From Lactobacillus sp. Sy-1 (GTDB lineage: Bacteria > Bacillota > Bacilli > Lactobacillales > Lactobacillaceae), in NCBI RefSeq assembly GCF_019303535.1, contig NZ_JACCIU010000001.1, positions 744,001-808,000 on the forward strand: DNA of 64,000 nt, given 5' to 3'. Made by a program: the position numbers and the translations under genes. The notes below the pieces were generated by a model, which was not told the DNA's origin, ran no database searches, and saw only the letters and a list, made by a program, of their open reading frames with translations. Below are positions 38,029-50,478 of this stretch, piece by piece; the stretch's first letter is position 1, and each line of letters begins with the position of its first letter.

Positions 38029-39147
38029 TTGGCTAATAATTTTATATACCCAGGAGATACAATTGGAATCATTAATAACGATGTTAATTCATTTAATTTA
38101 ATTACTGAAGCCAAGAAGAATGGGCTCAAAGTGGGGATGTATACCGATAATGCTGACAATCAGTTTGATTCTATTGCTGACTTTGTCATTAATGCATCTT
38201 TAAAAGATAAAAAGCAGTTAAAGGAATTTGCTGAAAAATGTGACGTTGTTACCTATAACTCACTTCGGACGGATGCAGAGTTGATTAACTTTATCGCTCA
38301 ATTTACACGGGTCCCACAGGGAACTGATATTTTGGAAATTATGAACGATCGTTTAATTGAACAGGCTTTTTTAGATGGATTAAATGTTAACACATTACCG
38401 TATGTTACAATCGTTGAACTTGCCGACCTTTATAAATCAATTGATTCGATTGGCTATCCAGCGATGCTAAGACCAATCCAAAAGACCTTTTTTAATGACC
38501 AACGGTTGATTATTCATAACCAGGTTGATATCGCTAAGGCTTCAATTATGCTGGATCGGGGAACTTATATTTTAGAACCCTACATCGAACACGAATTTGA
38601 GTATGACTTAAGCATCATTAACGGGATGAAGGACGATCCTAAGTTATTGCCCCTGGTACAATGCGGATACAAGGGCAAGCAGCTGTTTAGCGCGACTAAT
38701 ATTACTAATCTATCACCAATCGTTACGAATGAAATGAATCGAATTGGTAGATTGGTATCTAAAAATCTCAATTACTTTGGGGCTTTTAAAATTAAATTTC
38801 TCGTTAACAGTAGTGATACGATTTATATCCAATCGATTGAGTGTAAACTAGATATTGATGCAATGATTTTTGATCGGTCATTTGAAAGCGTTACTCAGGG
38901 ACATTTAAGAGCGATTTGTGGACTCCCTACTTTCCCAGAGGTTGATGAAAAAACATTTTACTTAAGGACGTTTACCCAAAATCAACTTTCTGAAATAAAA
39001 CGACAATGGGCACTGAAACCGAACTGGCAATTCGTATTTTATACCAAGGGTGAAAATGAGCATGGGGTGATTGGACATATACTGGTCCCGACGACCTCGC
39101 TCTACCAAGCCATTGAACAGGTAGATAATTCTGATATTTGGTTTTAA
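38029..39147 (+). CDS. PurK-like ATP-grasp protein lacking canonical motifs
   Basis: The 372-residue protein aligns in outline with N5-carboxyaminoimidazole ribonucleotide synthase (PurK). Expected motifs are eroded. The N-terminal glycine-rich GGGQLGR is replaced by INNDVNSFN. The ATP-grasp loop GYDGKGQ is replaced by FFNDQRL. The C-terminal NEIAPRPHNSGH is replaced by QSIECKLDIDAM. The start is TTG, with AGTAGG weakly placed upstream. No other de novo purine gene lies nearby. It may bind a nucleotide without PurK chemistry. Relatives beside pcrA are often annotated as a second purK in lactobacilli. Function is uncertain. Confidence 0.7.
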   Translation: MANNFIYPGDTIGIINNDVNSFNLITEAKKNGLKVGMYTDNADNQFDSIADFVINASLKDKKQLKEFAEKCDVVTYNSLRTDAELINFIAQFTRVPQGTDILEIMNDRLIEQAFLDGLNVNTLPYVTIVELADLYKSIDSIGYPAMLRPIQKTFFNDQRLIIHNQVDIAKASIMLDRGTYILEPYIEHEFEYDLSIINGMKDDPKLLPLVQCGYKGKQLFSATNITNLSPIVTNEMNRIGRLVSKNLNYFGAFKIKFLVNSSDTIYIQSIECKLDIDAMIFDRSFESVTQGHLRAICGLPTFPEVDEKTFYLRTFTQNQLSEIKRQWALKPNWQFVFYTKGENEHGVIGHILVPTTSLYQAIEQVDNSDIWF

Positions 39148-39148
39148 T

Positions 39149-39184
39149 AAGTGGCGGTATATTAATTATACCGGCGCTTTTGTG
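39149..39184 (+). terminator. Probable terminator after the PurK-like gene
   Basis: AAGTGGCGGTATA pairs with TATACCGGCGCTT around TTAAT, with one G-G mismatch, followed by a short T run. Confidence 0.7.
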
Positions 39185-39208
39185 TTATTAGTTATTAAAA
39201 AATGGCTA

Positions 39209-39217
39209 TGCTATAAT
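39209..39217 (+). promoter_or_regulatory. Extended -10 promoter of pcrA
   Basis: TGCTATAAT forms an extended -10 (TG at 39209-39210, TATAAT at 39212-39217). No good -35 hexamer is seen at 17 bp. Confidence 0.6.
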
Positions 39218-39253
39218 AATAAAGATAAGAAATTGAGAGAGGATTGAATAACG

Positions 39254-41518
39254 TTGTCCAAAAATGAACTATTGAGCGGGATGAACGATAAGCAAAGTGA
39301 AGCCGTTTTAAATACTGAAGGCCCGCTTTTAATCATGGCTGGTGCCGGAAGTGGTAAGACCAGGGTATTAACCCACCGAATTGCTTACTTAATTCAGGAT
39401 AAGCAGGTTTTACCATGGAATATTTTAGCGATTACGTTTACTAACAAAGCTGCTCGTGAGATGAAGGAACGGGTAGTGAACCTACTGGGCCCAAGTGGAA
39501 ATGAAGTCTGGGTCTCTACTTTCCATGCCCTTTGCGTTAGGATTTTAAGACGGAATATTGATAAATTAGGGTACGATAAGGCCTTTACAATTGCTGGTAC
39601 TAGTGAACAACAGACCCTGGTAAAGAACATCTTAAAGGACTTAAATTACGATCCTAAAACTTACAATCCCCGTTCAATTTTATCTGCAATTTCAAATGCA
39701 AAGAACGATTTACAAACCCCAGCCGAGTTTATTGCCAAAAATGAAACTGCTGGAAATCCATTTATTAAGGTAATCGGAGAAGTTTATGATCGCTATCAAA
39801 AGGAACTACACCGCAACCAATCAGTTGATTTTGATGATTTAATTATGATGACAATTCAATTATTTGAACAGGCACCGGAGGTCCTACAATACTACCAAGA
39901 TAAATTTAAATACATTCACGTTGATGAATATCAAGATACCAATGAAGCTCAGTATCAATTAGTTCACATGCTTGGTGAAAGATACGAAAACGTCTGTGTA
40001 GTTGGGGATGCTGACCAAAGTATTTATGGTTGGCGGGGTGCCAATATGAATAACATTTTGGACTTCCAAGATGATTATCCAAGCGCACACGTTACCCTAT
40101 TGGAACAGAATTACCGTTCTACTAAAACTATATTGGATGCTGCTAATGCGGTAATTAAAAATAATGAAGAACGAAAAGATAAAAATCTCTGGACTGAAAA
40201 TGCAGTTGGAGAAAAGATTACTTACTACCGTGCCCAGAGTGAAAATGATGAATCACGATTCGTGGTTACTAACATTAAGTCTGAAATGGAGCAAAATAAC
40301 TATTCATATGGCGATTTTGCGGTTCTCTATAGAACGAATGCTCAGTCTCGGGTGATTGAAGAAACACTGCTTAAGTCAAACATTCCATACACCATCGTAG
40401 GTGGGCACAAGTTCTACGATCGAAAGGAAATTCAAGACATCTTAGCTTACTTAACCCTCCTTGCTAACCCGAGCGATTCAATTAGCTTACAACGAATTAT
40501 TAATGAACCTAAGCGTGGGATTGGGGCAGCTAGTGTCGAAAAACTAATTAACTTTGCCAATGACAATGGATGGAGTGTCTTTGAAGCCTGCCAAAATATC
40601 GAATTAAATAATGAAATTGGCAGTCGGGCGCGAAATGCAATTGATAACTTTGGAGCTGTAATGACTGATTTACAATCGAAAGGCGCTCAATTAAGCGTAA
40701 CTGAATTAACCAACGCTATTTTAGAGAAGACCGGCTACTTAGCTACGTTAAAGGCTTCCAAAACACTAGAATCAAAGGCTCGAATTGAAAATATTGAGGA
40801 ATTTTTATCCGTTACTAAGCAGTTTGATGATTCACATCAAGATGCTGAGGACGGAGAATCGTTAGTTGATTTCCTGTCCGATTTATCACTGGTTTCAGCT
40901 CAAGATGACATTGCTGAAAATACACCAGAAGTGACTTTAATGACCCTGCATGCCGCAAAGGGATTGGAGTTTCCGGTAGTGTTTATGATTGGTATGGAAG
41001 ATAACATCTTCCCGCTATCAAAAGCGATGGGTGAATCAAAGGAATTAGAAGAAGAGCGTCGATTAGCATACGTTGGGATTACCAGGGCGCAAAAGAAATT
41101 GTACCTAACTAACACCTTCTCCAGAATGCTTTACGGGAGACGGCAGAATAATCCTGCTTCACAGTTTATCGAAGAAATTAGTCCAGAACTGATAGATGCT
41201 GTGAATTCAAACGGTCAAGCTACAACCATGGAAGGACCGAAAACCCCATTTGATAGTTCAAATGGTCGACGAGCCCGCTTTGCTAACTCATCTCCGTATC
41301 AAGCACCAACCAGTCACCATATCGGTGGACCTAAGCAAACTGGTGCAAATAAACAATCCTGGGTTGTTGGTGATAAAGTATCCCATAAGGCTTGGGGAAT
41401 TGGAACGGTGGTTAAGGTTGAAGGCTCTGGTGAAAATACGGAACTAGACATTGCCTTTCCAGAACCAACCGGAATCAAGCGCCTATTAGCGGCTTTTGCA
41501 CCAATTAATAAGCAGTAA
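39254..41518 (+). CDS. pcrA: ATP-dependent DNA helicase PcrA
   Basis: PcrA is the Gram-positive UvrD-type superfamily 1 helicase used in repair, replication of rolling-circle plasmids and clearing of transcription conflicts. The P-loop AGAGSGKT is at residues 29-36, motif II VDEYQDTN near residue 223, and QNYRST and VTLMTLHAAKGLEF follow in order. The C-terminal extension ends in an SH3-like domain (VVGDKVSHKAWGIGTVVKVEG), which in PcrA binds RNA polymerase. The start is TTG with GAGAGG upstream. ligA follows after 21 bp, the usual Firmicute pairing. Confidence 0.98.
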   Translation: MSKNELLSGMNDKQSEAVLNTEGPLLIMAGAGSGKTRVLTHRIAYLIQDKQVLPWNILAITFTNKAAREMKERVVNLLGPSGNEVWVSTFHALCVRILRRNIDKLGYDKAFTIAGTSEQQTLVKNILKDLNYDPKTYNPRSILSAISNAKNDLQTPAEFIAKNETAGNPFIKVIGEVYDRYQKELHRNQSVDFDDLIMMTIQLFEQAPEVLQYYQDKFKYIHVDEYQDTNEAQYQLVHMLGERYENVCVVGDADQSIYGWRGANMNNILDFQDDYPSAHVTLLEQNYRSTKTILDAANAVIKNNEERKDKNLWTENAVGEKITYYRAQSENDESRFVVTNIKSEMEQNNYSYGDFAVLYRTNAQSRVIEETLLKSNIPYTIVGGHKFYDRKEIQDILAYLTLLANPSDSISLQRIINEPKRGIGAASVEKLINFANDNGWSVFEACQNIELNNEIGSRARNAIDNFGAVMTDLQSKGAQLSVTELTNAILEKTGYLATLKASKTLESKARIENIEEFLSVTKQFDDSHQDAEDGESLVDFLSDLSLVSAQDDIAENTPEVTLMTLHAAKGLEFPVVFMIGMEDNIFPLSKAMGESKELEEERRLAYVGITRAQKKLYLTNTFSRMLYGRRQNNPASQFIEEISPELIDAVNSNGQATTMEGPKTPFDSSNGRRARFANSSPYQAPTSHHIGGPKQTGANKQSWVVGDKVSHKAWGIGTVVKVEGSGENTELDIAFPEPTGIKRLLAAFAPINKQ

Positions 41519-41527
41519 CGCTTTTGA

Positions 41528-43552
<2,025 letters not shown>

Positions 43553-43571
43553 TGCATTAGGAGGAATTAGT

Positions 43572-44696
43572 TTGAAACGTTTTAGCGTAATTATTGCTGC
43601 ATTAGCGTCAGTGATTTTATTAGCTGCTTGTGGAAGTAGCAATTCTAGCACCAGCAGTAGCAAAAGTAGTAAAACCAACGATACTCAATTAACTGGGCAA
43701 TCTGATGGAAGTTACTATCAAAGTGTAATTAAAAATGGTCACTACTTGACCAGTAAATCCCGTGGGGTTAACGTACAGCAAAATGGAAATCAACTTAATT
43801 TAAAGAGTTTCGAAGCTGGTTTAATGAATATTTCTAAAAAACAATTCTCAACTGGAAAGTATGTTTTCCAAGAAGGCCAATACGTATCTACTGATACTGC
43901 TGAGAATTGGCTTGGCAGAAAGACGAAGAGTAATCCAGAGGGATTAAACCCAGCTGGGAAGAACACGAAGGTTCCACTATACTTACAACAAATGGATGAA
44001 CAAGATTTCTTAACCCAAGATGGAAATTCACTTAAGATGAGTGGGATGACAATTGGGTTAGGAATTAACTCGGTGTACTACTACCAAAAGCAAGCTTACG
44101 GTGCGACTTATCAGATGAACCTAAGTGATGCTGAAATTAAGGCACAGGGAAAGAAAATGGCGAATGAAGTATTAGCACGACTTCGTAAGACAAAGGCTTT
44201 AAAGAACATTCCAATCGTAATTGCCTTATATAAGCAGGCTCCAGATGATAGCTTAGTTGGTGGGAACTTCTTTGCATATTCCGTAAATAATGGCTCTTCC
44301 ACCTCCGTTTCTAACTGGACTGCTGTGAATGAAAAGAACTACGTCTTCCCGGTTGCTTCTGGTCAAAAGGGACCTTCTAACAATAGTGATGAAAATGATT
44401 TTTCTAACTTTAAGACTCAAATTCAAAACTTCTTCCCGAACTTGAGTGGGGTTACCGCTCAGGCTCAGTACATGAATGGTTCGTTGACTGGAATGAACGT
44501 AAATATCACGACCCAATTTTATAGCCAAACTGAAATTATTAGTTTTACCCAATACCTTCAATCGACTGCCTCTAAATATTTACCAACCGGGGTCCCGATT
44601 GATATTACGGTTTCATCAACCACAGGAGTTCAAAGTTTCCTTTCGAGGAGTACCAATGCGAAGAACTTCACATTCCATATATTTAACAGCTATTAA
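43572..44696 (+). CDS. camS: CamS-family lipoprotein
   Basis: CamS family lipoproteins carry a pheromone-type peptide in the signal sequence of some Gram-positive bacteria. The TTG at 43572 gives MKRFSVIIAALASVILLAAC with a clear lipobox (LAAC, lipidated Cys20), followed by a Ser/Asn-rich linker. The remainder is the CamS domain, anchored outside the membrane. The gene lies 19 bp behind ligA with GGAGG upstream, as in many lactobacilli. A longer frame from 43518 overlaps ligA and is rejected. Signalling activity cannot be inferred from sequence. Confidence 0.92.
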   Translation: MKRFSVIIAALASVILLAACGSSNSSTSSSKSSKTNDTQLTGQSDGSYYQSVIKNGHYLTSKSRGVNVQQNGNQLNLKSFEAGLMNISKKQFSTGKYVFQEGQYVSTDTAENWLGRKTKSNPEGLNPAGKNTKVPLYLQQMDEQDFLTQDGNSLKMSGMTIGLGINSVYYYQKQAYGATYQMNLSDAEIKAQGKKMANEVLARLRKTKALKNIPIVIALYKQAPDDSLVGGNFFAYSVNNGSSTSVSNWTAVNEKNYVFPVASGQKGPSNNSDENDFSNFKTQIQNFFPNLSGVTAQAQYMNGSLTGMNVNITTQFYSQTEIISFTQYLQSTASKYLPTGVPIDITVSSTTGVQSFLSRSTNAKNFTFHIFNSY

Positions 44697-44757
44697 TAAT
44701 AATTAGTGTTAAAATATGTGTTGAGATCAAAATTAAATTCAGAAAGAAGGACAATTG

Positions 44758-45063
44758 ATGGCTGACAGAATTGACAAAGAAACGGTTAATCACGTTGCTG
44801 AACTAGCAAAGTTATCTTTAACCGAAGATCAATTACCTTACTTCACTGGTCAATTAGATAGTATTATGGATTTAGTTGATACATTAAGTGAGGTTGATAC
44901 TGATGGAGTAGAACCAACCTACAGTGTTACCGACCAAATTAATGTAATGCGCGAAGATGTTGCCCAAAACTGGGGTGAACGTGATGCATTGCTAAATAAT
45001 GCACCTGAAGTAGCAGACGGCTTAATTCGGGTACCAACGATCATTGACGAAAGCGAGGATTAA
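44758..45063 (+). CDS. gatC: Glutamyl/aspartyl-tRNA amidotransferase subunit C
   Basis: GatC wraps around GatA and GatB and stabilises the complex that converts Glu-tRNA-Gln (and Asp-tRNA-Asn) to the amide. It is 101 residues from ATG 44758 ([21 protein letters not shown]), with AAGAAGG seven bases upstream. A TTG one codon earlier is possible. gatA starts directly after its stop codon. Confidence 0.96.
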   Translation: MADRIDKETVNHVAELAKLSLTEDQLPYFTGQLDSIMDLVDTLSEVDTDGVEPTYSVTDQINVMREDVAQNWGERDALLNNAPEVADGLIRVPTIIDESED

Positions 45064-45065
45064 TG

Positions 45066-46529
45066 ATGAATTATTTTGATAAAGATATTACCAGCATTCA
45101 CCAAGCCTTAGTTAATGGTGACATTACTGCCGAAGCGTTAACTAAGCAAACCCTTGATAATATCAAAGCTTCAGATTCAGACATCAATGCCTTCATTAAT
45201 TTAGATGAAGATGGTGCGATTAAAACTGCCCAAGCAATTGATAAGAACGGAATTGACCCTGATAACGTCTTATCAGGGATTCCAGTAGCAATTAAGGATA
45301 ATATCCTAACGAATGGATTTACTACCACTGCGGCTTCTAAAATGCTTGAAAACTTCAAGCCCATTTTTGATGCGACTGTAATGAAGAAGTTAAATGCAAA
45401 GCAAACCATTACCGTTGGAAAAACGAACATGGATGAATTTGCAATGGGTGGTTCCACTGAAAACTCAGCATTTAAGAAAACCCATAATCCTTGGAACCTA
45501 AGTAAGGTTCCTGGTGGTTCTTCCGGTGGGTCAGCTGCTTCAGTTGCCGCTGGTCAAATTATTTTTGCCCTTGGTTCTGATACTGGTGGTTCAATTCGTC
45601 AACCAGCGGCCTATAATGGAATCGTAGGTTTAAAACCAACTTACGGCCGGGTTTCTCGGTGGGGATTAATCGCTTTCGGTTCTAGTTTAGACCAAATTGG
45701 TCCGTTGACTAGAAATGTGTTAGATAACGCATTGGTATTAAACGCAATTGCTGGTCATGATGAACACGATTTAACTAGTTCAGACAAAGAAGTTCCTGAT
45801 TACACCGCTACCATTAAGGATGGGGTAAAGGGCTTGAAAATTGCCTTACCTAAGGAATACCTTGCGGAAGGAATTGATCAATCCGTTAAGGATGCCATTT
45901 TAAAGGCTGCTGAAACTTACAAACAACTGGGCGCTACCGTTGAAGAAGTATCACTACCACATACTAAGTATGGGGTTGCTGCATACTACATTTTGGCTTC
46001 TTCAGAAGCTTCATCAAACTTACAACGGTTCGATGGAATTCGTTACGGATACCGCTCACCAGAAGCTAAGAACCTAGAAGAAGTTTACGTTAAGAGTCGT
46101 TCGGAAGGATTTGGTGATGAAGTTAAGCGCCGGATCATGTTAGGAACATTCTCCCTTTCAGCAGGGGCTTTTGACGCTTACTTCCAAAAAGCCGCTAAGG
46201 TAAGAACCCTTATGCTTAACGACTTTAAGAACGTCTTTAAAGATTATGATCTTATCTTAGGACCAACCGCACCAACCACTGCTTTTGGAATTGGTGAAGA
46301 TATTTCTGACCCAGTTACAATGTACTTGAACGATGCAATGACCATCCCAGTTAACCTAGCAGGGCTTCCTGCAATGTCAATTCCAGCTGGGTTCAGCGAT
46401 GGATTACCAATCGGAATGCAATTGATTGGTCGCCCATTTGATGAAGCTACAATTTACAAGGCTGGTTACGCATTCGAACAAAATACTGATTTCCATAAGG
46501 AAACACCAAAAGTGGGAGGGGACAAATAA
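45066..46529 (+). CDS. gatA: Glutamyl/aspartyl-tRNA amidotransferase subunit A
   Basis: GatA is the amidase that releases ammonia from glutamine. The Ser-cisSer-Lys triad is recognisable in VAIKDNI near residue 76, [12 protein letters not shown] near residue 149 and [10 protein letters not shown] near residue 172. ATG 45066 has GAGG seven bases upstream; an ATG one codon earlier overlaps the gatC stop. The gene overlaps gatB by one base. Confidence 0.97.
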   Translation: MNYFDKDITSIHQALVNGDITAEALTKQTLDNIKASDSDINAFINLDEDGAIKTAQAIDKNGIDPDNVLSGIPVAIKDNILTNGFTTTAASKMLENFKPIFDATVMKKLNAKQTITVGKTNMDEFAMGGSTENSAFKKTHNPWNLSKVPGGSSGGSAASVAAGQIIFALGSDTGGSIRQPAAYNGIVGLKPTYGRVSRWGLIAFGSSLDQIGPLTRNVLDNALVLNAIAGHDEHDLTSSDKEVPDYTATIKDGVKGLKIALPKEYLAEGIDQSVKDAILKAAETYKQLGATVEEVSLPHTKYGVAAYYILASSEASSNLQRFDGIRYGYRSPEAKNLEEVYVKSRSEGFGDEVKRRIMLGTFSLSAGAFDAYFQKAAKVRTLMLNDFKNVFKDYDLILGPTAPTTAFGIGEDISDPVTMYLNDAMTIPVNLAGLPAMSIPAGFSDGLPIGMQLIGRPFDEATIYKAGYAFEQNTDFHKETPKVGGDK

Positions 46530-47950
46530 TGAATTTTGAAACGACCATTGGTTTGGAAGTTCATATTGAATTAAAAACCAACTCTAAAATTTTTAGTCCT
46601 TCACCAGTTGATTATGGTGATGAGCCTAACGCAAATACAAACGTTATTGATTGGGGATACCCAGGGGTATTACCATCCACTAATAAGCAGGTAGTCGCAA
46701 ACGGAATTACCGCTGCGCTAGCATTAAATGCTGAAATTGAAAGACACCCACACTTTGATCGTAAAAACTACTTCTATCCTGATAATCCAAAGGCTTACCA
46801 AATTACCCAAAATGATAAGCCAGATGCTCATGATGGCTGGTTAGAAATTGAAGTTGATGGCAAGAAGAAAAAAATCGGGATTGCAGAAATGCATATTGAA
46901 GAAGATGCTGGGAAGAACAGTCACGGAAGAAACTATTCATACGTTGACTTGAACCGTCAAGGAACTCCTTTGATCGAAATTGTTTCTAAACCAGAAATTT
47001 CAACGCCAGATGAAGCTTACGCTTACCTTGAAACGTTAAGACAACGAATCCAGTTTACTGGAATTTCTGACGTTAAGATGGAAGAAGGTTCCATGCGGGC
47101 TGACGTTAATATTTCAATTCGTCCGGTTGGTCAAAAGGAATTTGGTCAAAAGGTCGAAATTAAGAACATGAACTCCTTCAACTACGTCCGTAAAGCATTG
47201 GCATACGAACAACAACGGCAAAGACAAGTATTAATGTCAGGTGGTAAAATTCAACAAGAAACCCGTCGTTTTGACGAAAAGAATAACACCACAATTTTGA
47301 TGCGGGTTAAGGAAGGTGCCGATGATTATCGTTACTTCCCAGAACCAGACCTTCCAGCATTGGATGTTTCTGATGAATGGATTAACGAACTTCGTGAATC
47401 ACTTCCAGAAATGCCAAATGAACGGAAACAACGTTACGTTGAAAAATTAGGTTTGACTGACTACGATGCAATGGTGCTTACCCAAACTAAGGAAATGTCA
47501 GATTTCTTTGATAAGTTAGTTGAATTAGGTGCTGACCCTAAAATTGCATCTAACTACCTCCAAGTAAACGTTAATGGTTATTTGAACGAAGAACAAGTTG
47601 ACCTAGCTGATACTAAGATCACACCAGAAAACTTAGCTTCCATGATTAAGTTAATTAGTGATGGTACGATTTCGAGTAAGATGGCTAAGAAGGTCTTTAA
47701 GGCGGTTACTGAAGGTGAAGAACCTAAGGAATTCGTTGAAAAGAAGGGCTTAGTACAATTATCTGACCCTGCTAAATTACAACCAATTATCGATGAAATC
47801 CTAGCTGCCAATCCACAATCCATTGAAGACTTTAATAATGGTAAGGATCGGGCAAAGGGATTCTTAGTGGGCCAAATCATGAAGCAAACACGTGGAAAGG
47901 CTAATCCACAAGTCGTTAACGAACTGTTAATGAAAGCTTTGAACAAATAG
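46529..47950 (+). CDS. gatB: Glutamyl/aspartyl-tRNA amidotransferase subunit B
   Basis: GatB binds the misacylated tRNA and activates its side chain with ATP before amidation. The 473-residue protein shows [18 protein letters not shown] near residue 71, the tail-binding domain and a C-terminal YqeY-like helical domain. The ATG overlaps the gatA stop, with GGAGGGG upstream. Presence of gatCAB implies indirect Gln-tRNA synthesis. Confidence 0.98.
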   Translation: MNFETTIGLEVHIELKTNSKIFSPSPVDYGDEPNANTNVIDWGYPGVLPSTNKQVVANGITAALALNAEIERHPHFDRKNYFYPDNPKAYQITQNDKPDAHDGWLEIEVDGKKKKIGIAEMHIEEDAGKNSHGRNYSYVDLNRQGTPLIEIVSKPEISTPDEAYAYLETLRQRIQFTGISDVKMEEGSMRADVNISIRPVGQKEFGQKVEIKNMNSFNYVRKALAYEQQRQRQVLMSGGKIQQETRRFDEKNNTTILMRVKEGADDYRYFPEPDLPALDVSDEWINELRESLPEMPNERKQRYVEKLGLTDYDAMVLTQTKEMSDFFDKLVELGADPKIASNYLQVNVNGYLNEEQVDLADTKITPENLASMIKLISDGTISSKMAKKVFKAVTEGEEPKEFVEKKGLVQLSDPAKLQPIIDEILAANPQSIEDFNNGKDRAKGFLVGQIMKQTRGKANPQVVNELLMKALNK

Positions 47951-47965
47951 GAGAGTTGTGTAAGA

Positions 47966-48949
47966 ATGCGAAAGCGGGCACGAATTATTTATAACCCGAC
48001 TGCCGGACGTGAAGCTCTTAAGCAAAAAATGATTGACATTTTAAGTGTTTATGAAAAAGCTGGTTATGAAACCAGTGTTTTTGCGACAACACCCGAACCA
48101 AATTCTGCTAAGAATGAGGCAACTCGGGTCGCGAAAGAGGGTTTTGAATTAGTGGTTGCCGCTGGCGGTGATGGAACGTTGAATGAAGTGGTAAATGGTT
48201 TAGCACCATTACCACATCGCCCTAAATTAGCAATCATTCCGGCTGGGACAACTAACGATTATGCACGGGCACTTCATATTCCGCGTGAAGACCCAGTTGC
48301 TGCGGCAAAGGTAATCTTAAAGAACCAGTCTTTGAAAATGGATGTCGGTAAAGCTGGTGACAATTATTTTATTAATATTGCAGGTGGGGGATTACTCACC
48401 GAGCTAACTTACGATGTTCCTTCAGACTTAAAAACAATTTTTGGCTACTTAGCTTACCTGGTTAAGGGTGCCGAAATGTTGCCTCGTATTAGACCGATTC
48501 AAATGGATTTAAAGTACGACGGAGGCCATTTTAAAGGGAAAGCGTCAATGTTTTTACTAGCAATGACTAATTCAATCGGTGGGTTAGAAAGAATCGTTCC
48601 TGATGCATCATTAGACGACGGTCAGTTCACTTTGATTATTGTAAAAACTAGTAACCTAGTTCAAATTGCACGGTTATTGGCCAAGGTCATTAATGGCGGC
48701 CGCCATATTGATGATCCCAAGATTATCTATAAAAAGACGACTAAGTTGACTGCTAAACCAGTTAATAACAGGATGCAGATTAATCTGGATGGTGAATATG
48801 GTGGTGATGCTCCCATGGTATTTAACAATCTTAAGCAACACCTTGATACAGTTGTTGATGTTGATAATTTACCAGATACGGCAGTTAGTGACTGGGGAAC
48901 AATTGAAGCTGAACAAAAATTTGTGCAAAATGTTGATAAATTAGATTAG
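47966..48949 (+). CDS. dgkB: Diacylglycerol kinase DgkB
   Basis: DgkB phosphorylates diacylglycerol released during lipoteichoic acid synthesis, returning it to phospholipid metabolism. The 327-residue soluble lipid kinase opens RARIIYNPTAGRE and carries the nucleotide-binding GGDGTLNEVVNGL near residue 67 and IIPAGTTNDYARAL near residue 91. It lies 15 bp behind gatB with AGGAGAG upstream. A strong terminator follows. Confidence 0.95.
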   Translation: MRKRARIIYNPTAGREALKQKMIDILSVYEKAGYETSVFATTPEPNSAKNEATRVAKEGFELVVAAGGDGTLNEVVNGLAPLPHRPKLAIIPAGTTNDYARALHIPREDPVAAAKVILKNQSLKMDVGKAGDNYFINIAGGGLLTELTYDVPSDLKTIFGYLAYLVKGAEMLPRIRPIQMDLKYDGGHFKGKASMFLLAMTNSIGGLERIVPDASLDDGQFTLIIVKTSNLVQIARLLAKVINGGRHIDDPKIIYKKTTKLTAKPVNNRMQINLDGEYGGDAPMVFNNLKQHLDTVVDVDNLPDTAVSDWGTIEAEQKFVQNVDKLD

Positions 48950-48966
48950 CACATATTTTCAAAAAG

Positions 48967-49008
48967 AAAAATTTTGCTGTATGATGAACATATAGCAAAA
49001 TTTTTTTA
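48967..49008 (+). terminator. Intrinsic terminator after dgkB
   Basis: A 12-bp stem AAAAATTTTGCT/AGCAAAATTTTT with a 15-nt loop, followed by T residues. Confidence 0.88.
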
Positions 49009-49030
49009 TTTATAGAATAGGGGACTAAAT

Positions 49031-50392
49031 TTGAAAACGCCAGTACAAGCAGGCAAGACCTATAACGTTAAAATCGTTGATTTAACTTATCAGGGACTCG
49101 GGGTTGCAAAGGTTGAAGATTTTCCAATCTTTGTTAATAACACCCTTCCTGGTGAAACCGCAGTAATTAAAGTGAAGGATATTAAAAAGAATTTCGCCTT
49201 TGGTTCATTAGTGGAACTAACCACTAAGAGTCCAGAACGGGTGGAAAACGTTAATTGGGACTATCTCCAGACCGGAATTGCGCCATTACAGCACCTTAGT
49301 TATGAAGGCCAATTACGCTTTAAACAACACCAAATTGAAGAATTATTTGATAAGCAAAAAATCAAGGTGGATGTCCTACCAACAATGGGGATGGAACATC
49401 CAGACCATTACCGGAACAAAGCGTTAATTCCGGTAAAGATGGTTAATGGGGAACTAACGACTGGTTTTTATAAGAACCATTCACATGACCTCGTGCCCAT
49501 CGAAGATTTTTACATCCAACAACCTGAAATTGACCATGCCATCATAGTGGTTCGTAATATTTTACGGAAGTACCATGTTCGGCCATATGATGAAAAGAAC
49601 CACAGTGGTGTGATTAGAAACATTATGGTGCGACGTGGGTACTACAGTCATGAAATGATGATTGGGTTGATCACACGGACTAAGAAGCTACAGTTAGCCG
49701 AACCAATCGTAAATGAAATTGTGGATGCCCTCCCTGAAGTAAAGAGCATCGTACAAAACGTTAACCTTAAGGATAATAACGTTCTCCTTGGTAAGAAAAA
49801 CAATGTTTTGTACGGGAAACAATACATTACCGATGAGTTGTTAGGGCTGAAGTTTGCAATTTCATTGAATTCATTCTATCAGGTCAACCCAGTGCAAACT
49901 GAGAAGTTATACTCACTTGAAATCGACCACGCTGATTTGGGACCTGATGACACTGTAATTGATGCTTACTGTGGAATTGGGACCATTTCATTAGCGGTGG
50001 CTAAGCACGTTAAGCAGGTCTACGGAGTTGAAATTATTCCGCAAGCGATTGAAGACGCAAAGATTAACGCCCAAAAGAACCACATTAACAACGTTAAATT
50101 CGTGGCTGCAAAGGCTGAAGATCAAATGGCCAAGTGGCAAGAACAGGGCTTGAAGCCAGATGCCATCATCGTTGATCCACCACGCAAGGGGCTAGCTGCT
50201 TCGTTTATTGATAGTGCAGTGGAAATGCAACCGAAGAAGCTGATTTATGTATCCTGTGGACCATCGACGTTGGTTCGGGATGCAAAGCGCTTGATGGAGA
50301 AGGGCTATCACATTTCACGCCCAATTCAACCGGTTGACCAATTTCCACAAACGGTGCATGTTGAAAGTGTAACCATTTTTGAAAGAGATTAG
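49031..50392 (+). CDS. rlmCD: 23S rRNA uracil C5-methyltransferase RlmCD
   Basis: This RumA-type enzyme methylates uracils in 23S rRNA, both U747 and U1939 in Gram-positive bacteria with one enzyme. The N-terminal TRAM domain covers about residues 1-60. The SAM-binding DAYCGIGTISLAVAK lies near residue 311, VDPPRKGL near residue 380 and the catalytic cysteine in YVSCGPSTL near residue 407. The four cysteines that hold a [4Fe-4S] cluster in E. coli RumA are missing: the segment before PLQHLSYE reads NWDYLQTGIA. The start is TTG with a weak GGGG site. Confidence 0.93.
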   Translation: MKTPVQAGKTYNVKIVDLTYQGLGVAKVEDFPIFVNNTLPGETAVIKVKDIKKNFAFGSLVELTTKSPERVENVNWDYLQTGIAPLQHLSYEGQLRFKQHQIEELFDKQKIKVDVLPTMGMEHPDHYRNKALIPVKMVNGELTTGFYKNHSHDLVPIEDFYIQQPEIDHAIIVVRNILRKYHVRPYDEKNHSGVIRNIMVRRGYYSHEMMIGLITRTKKLQLAEPIVNEIVDALPEVKSIVQNVNLKDNNVLLGKKNNVLYGKQYITDELLGLKFAISLNSFYQVNPVQTEKLYSLEIDHADLGPDDTVIDAYCGIGTISLAVAKHVKQVYGVEIIPQAIEDAKINAQKNHINNVKFVAAKAEDQMAKWQEQGLKPDAIIVDPPRKGLAASFIDSAVEMQPKKLIYVSCGPSTLVRDAKRLMEKGYHISRPIQPVDQFPQTVHVESVTIFERD

Positions 50393-50402
50393 GTAAATGA
50401 TG

Positions 50403-50434
50403 AAGAGTTATCCACTGTGGATAACTCTTTTTGT
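50403..50434 (+). terminator. Intrinsic terminator after rlmCD
   Basis: AAGAGTTATCC pairs perfectly with GGATAACTCTT around ACTGT, followed by T residues. Confidence 0.92.
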
Positions 50435-50444
50435 TATTTTATTA

Positions 50445-50472
50445 TTGACTATTAAGTCAAAAAACATATAAT
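50445..50472 (+). promoter_or_regulatory. Promoter and likely autoregulatory operator of the TetR gene
   Basis: TTGACT (50445-50450), a 16-bp spacer and TATAAT (50467-50472) form a strong promoter. The -35 is half of the inverted repeat TTGACT-ATTA-AGTCAA (50445-50460), a plausible TetR-type operator that would block polymerase when occupied. The -10 ends only six bases before the ATG. Confidence 0.75.
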
Positions 50473-50478
50473 GGAATT

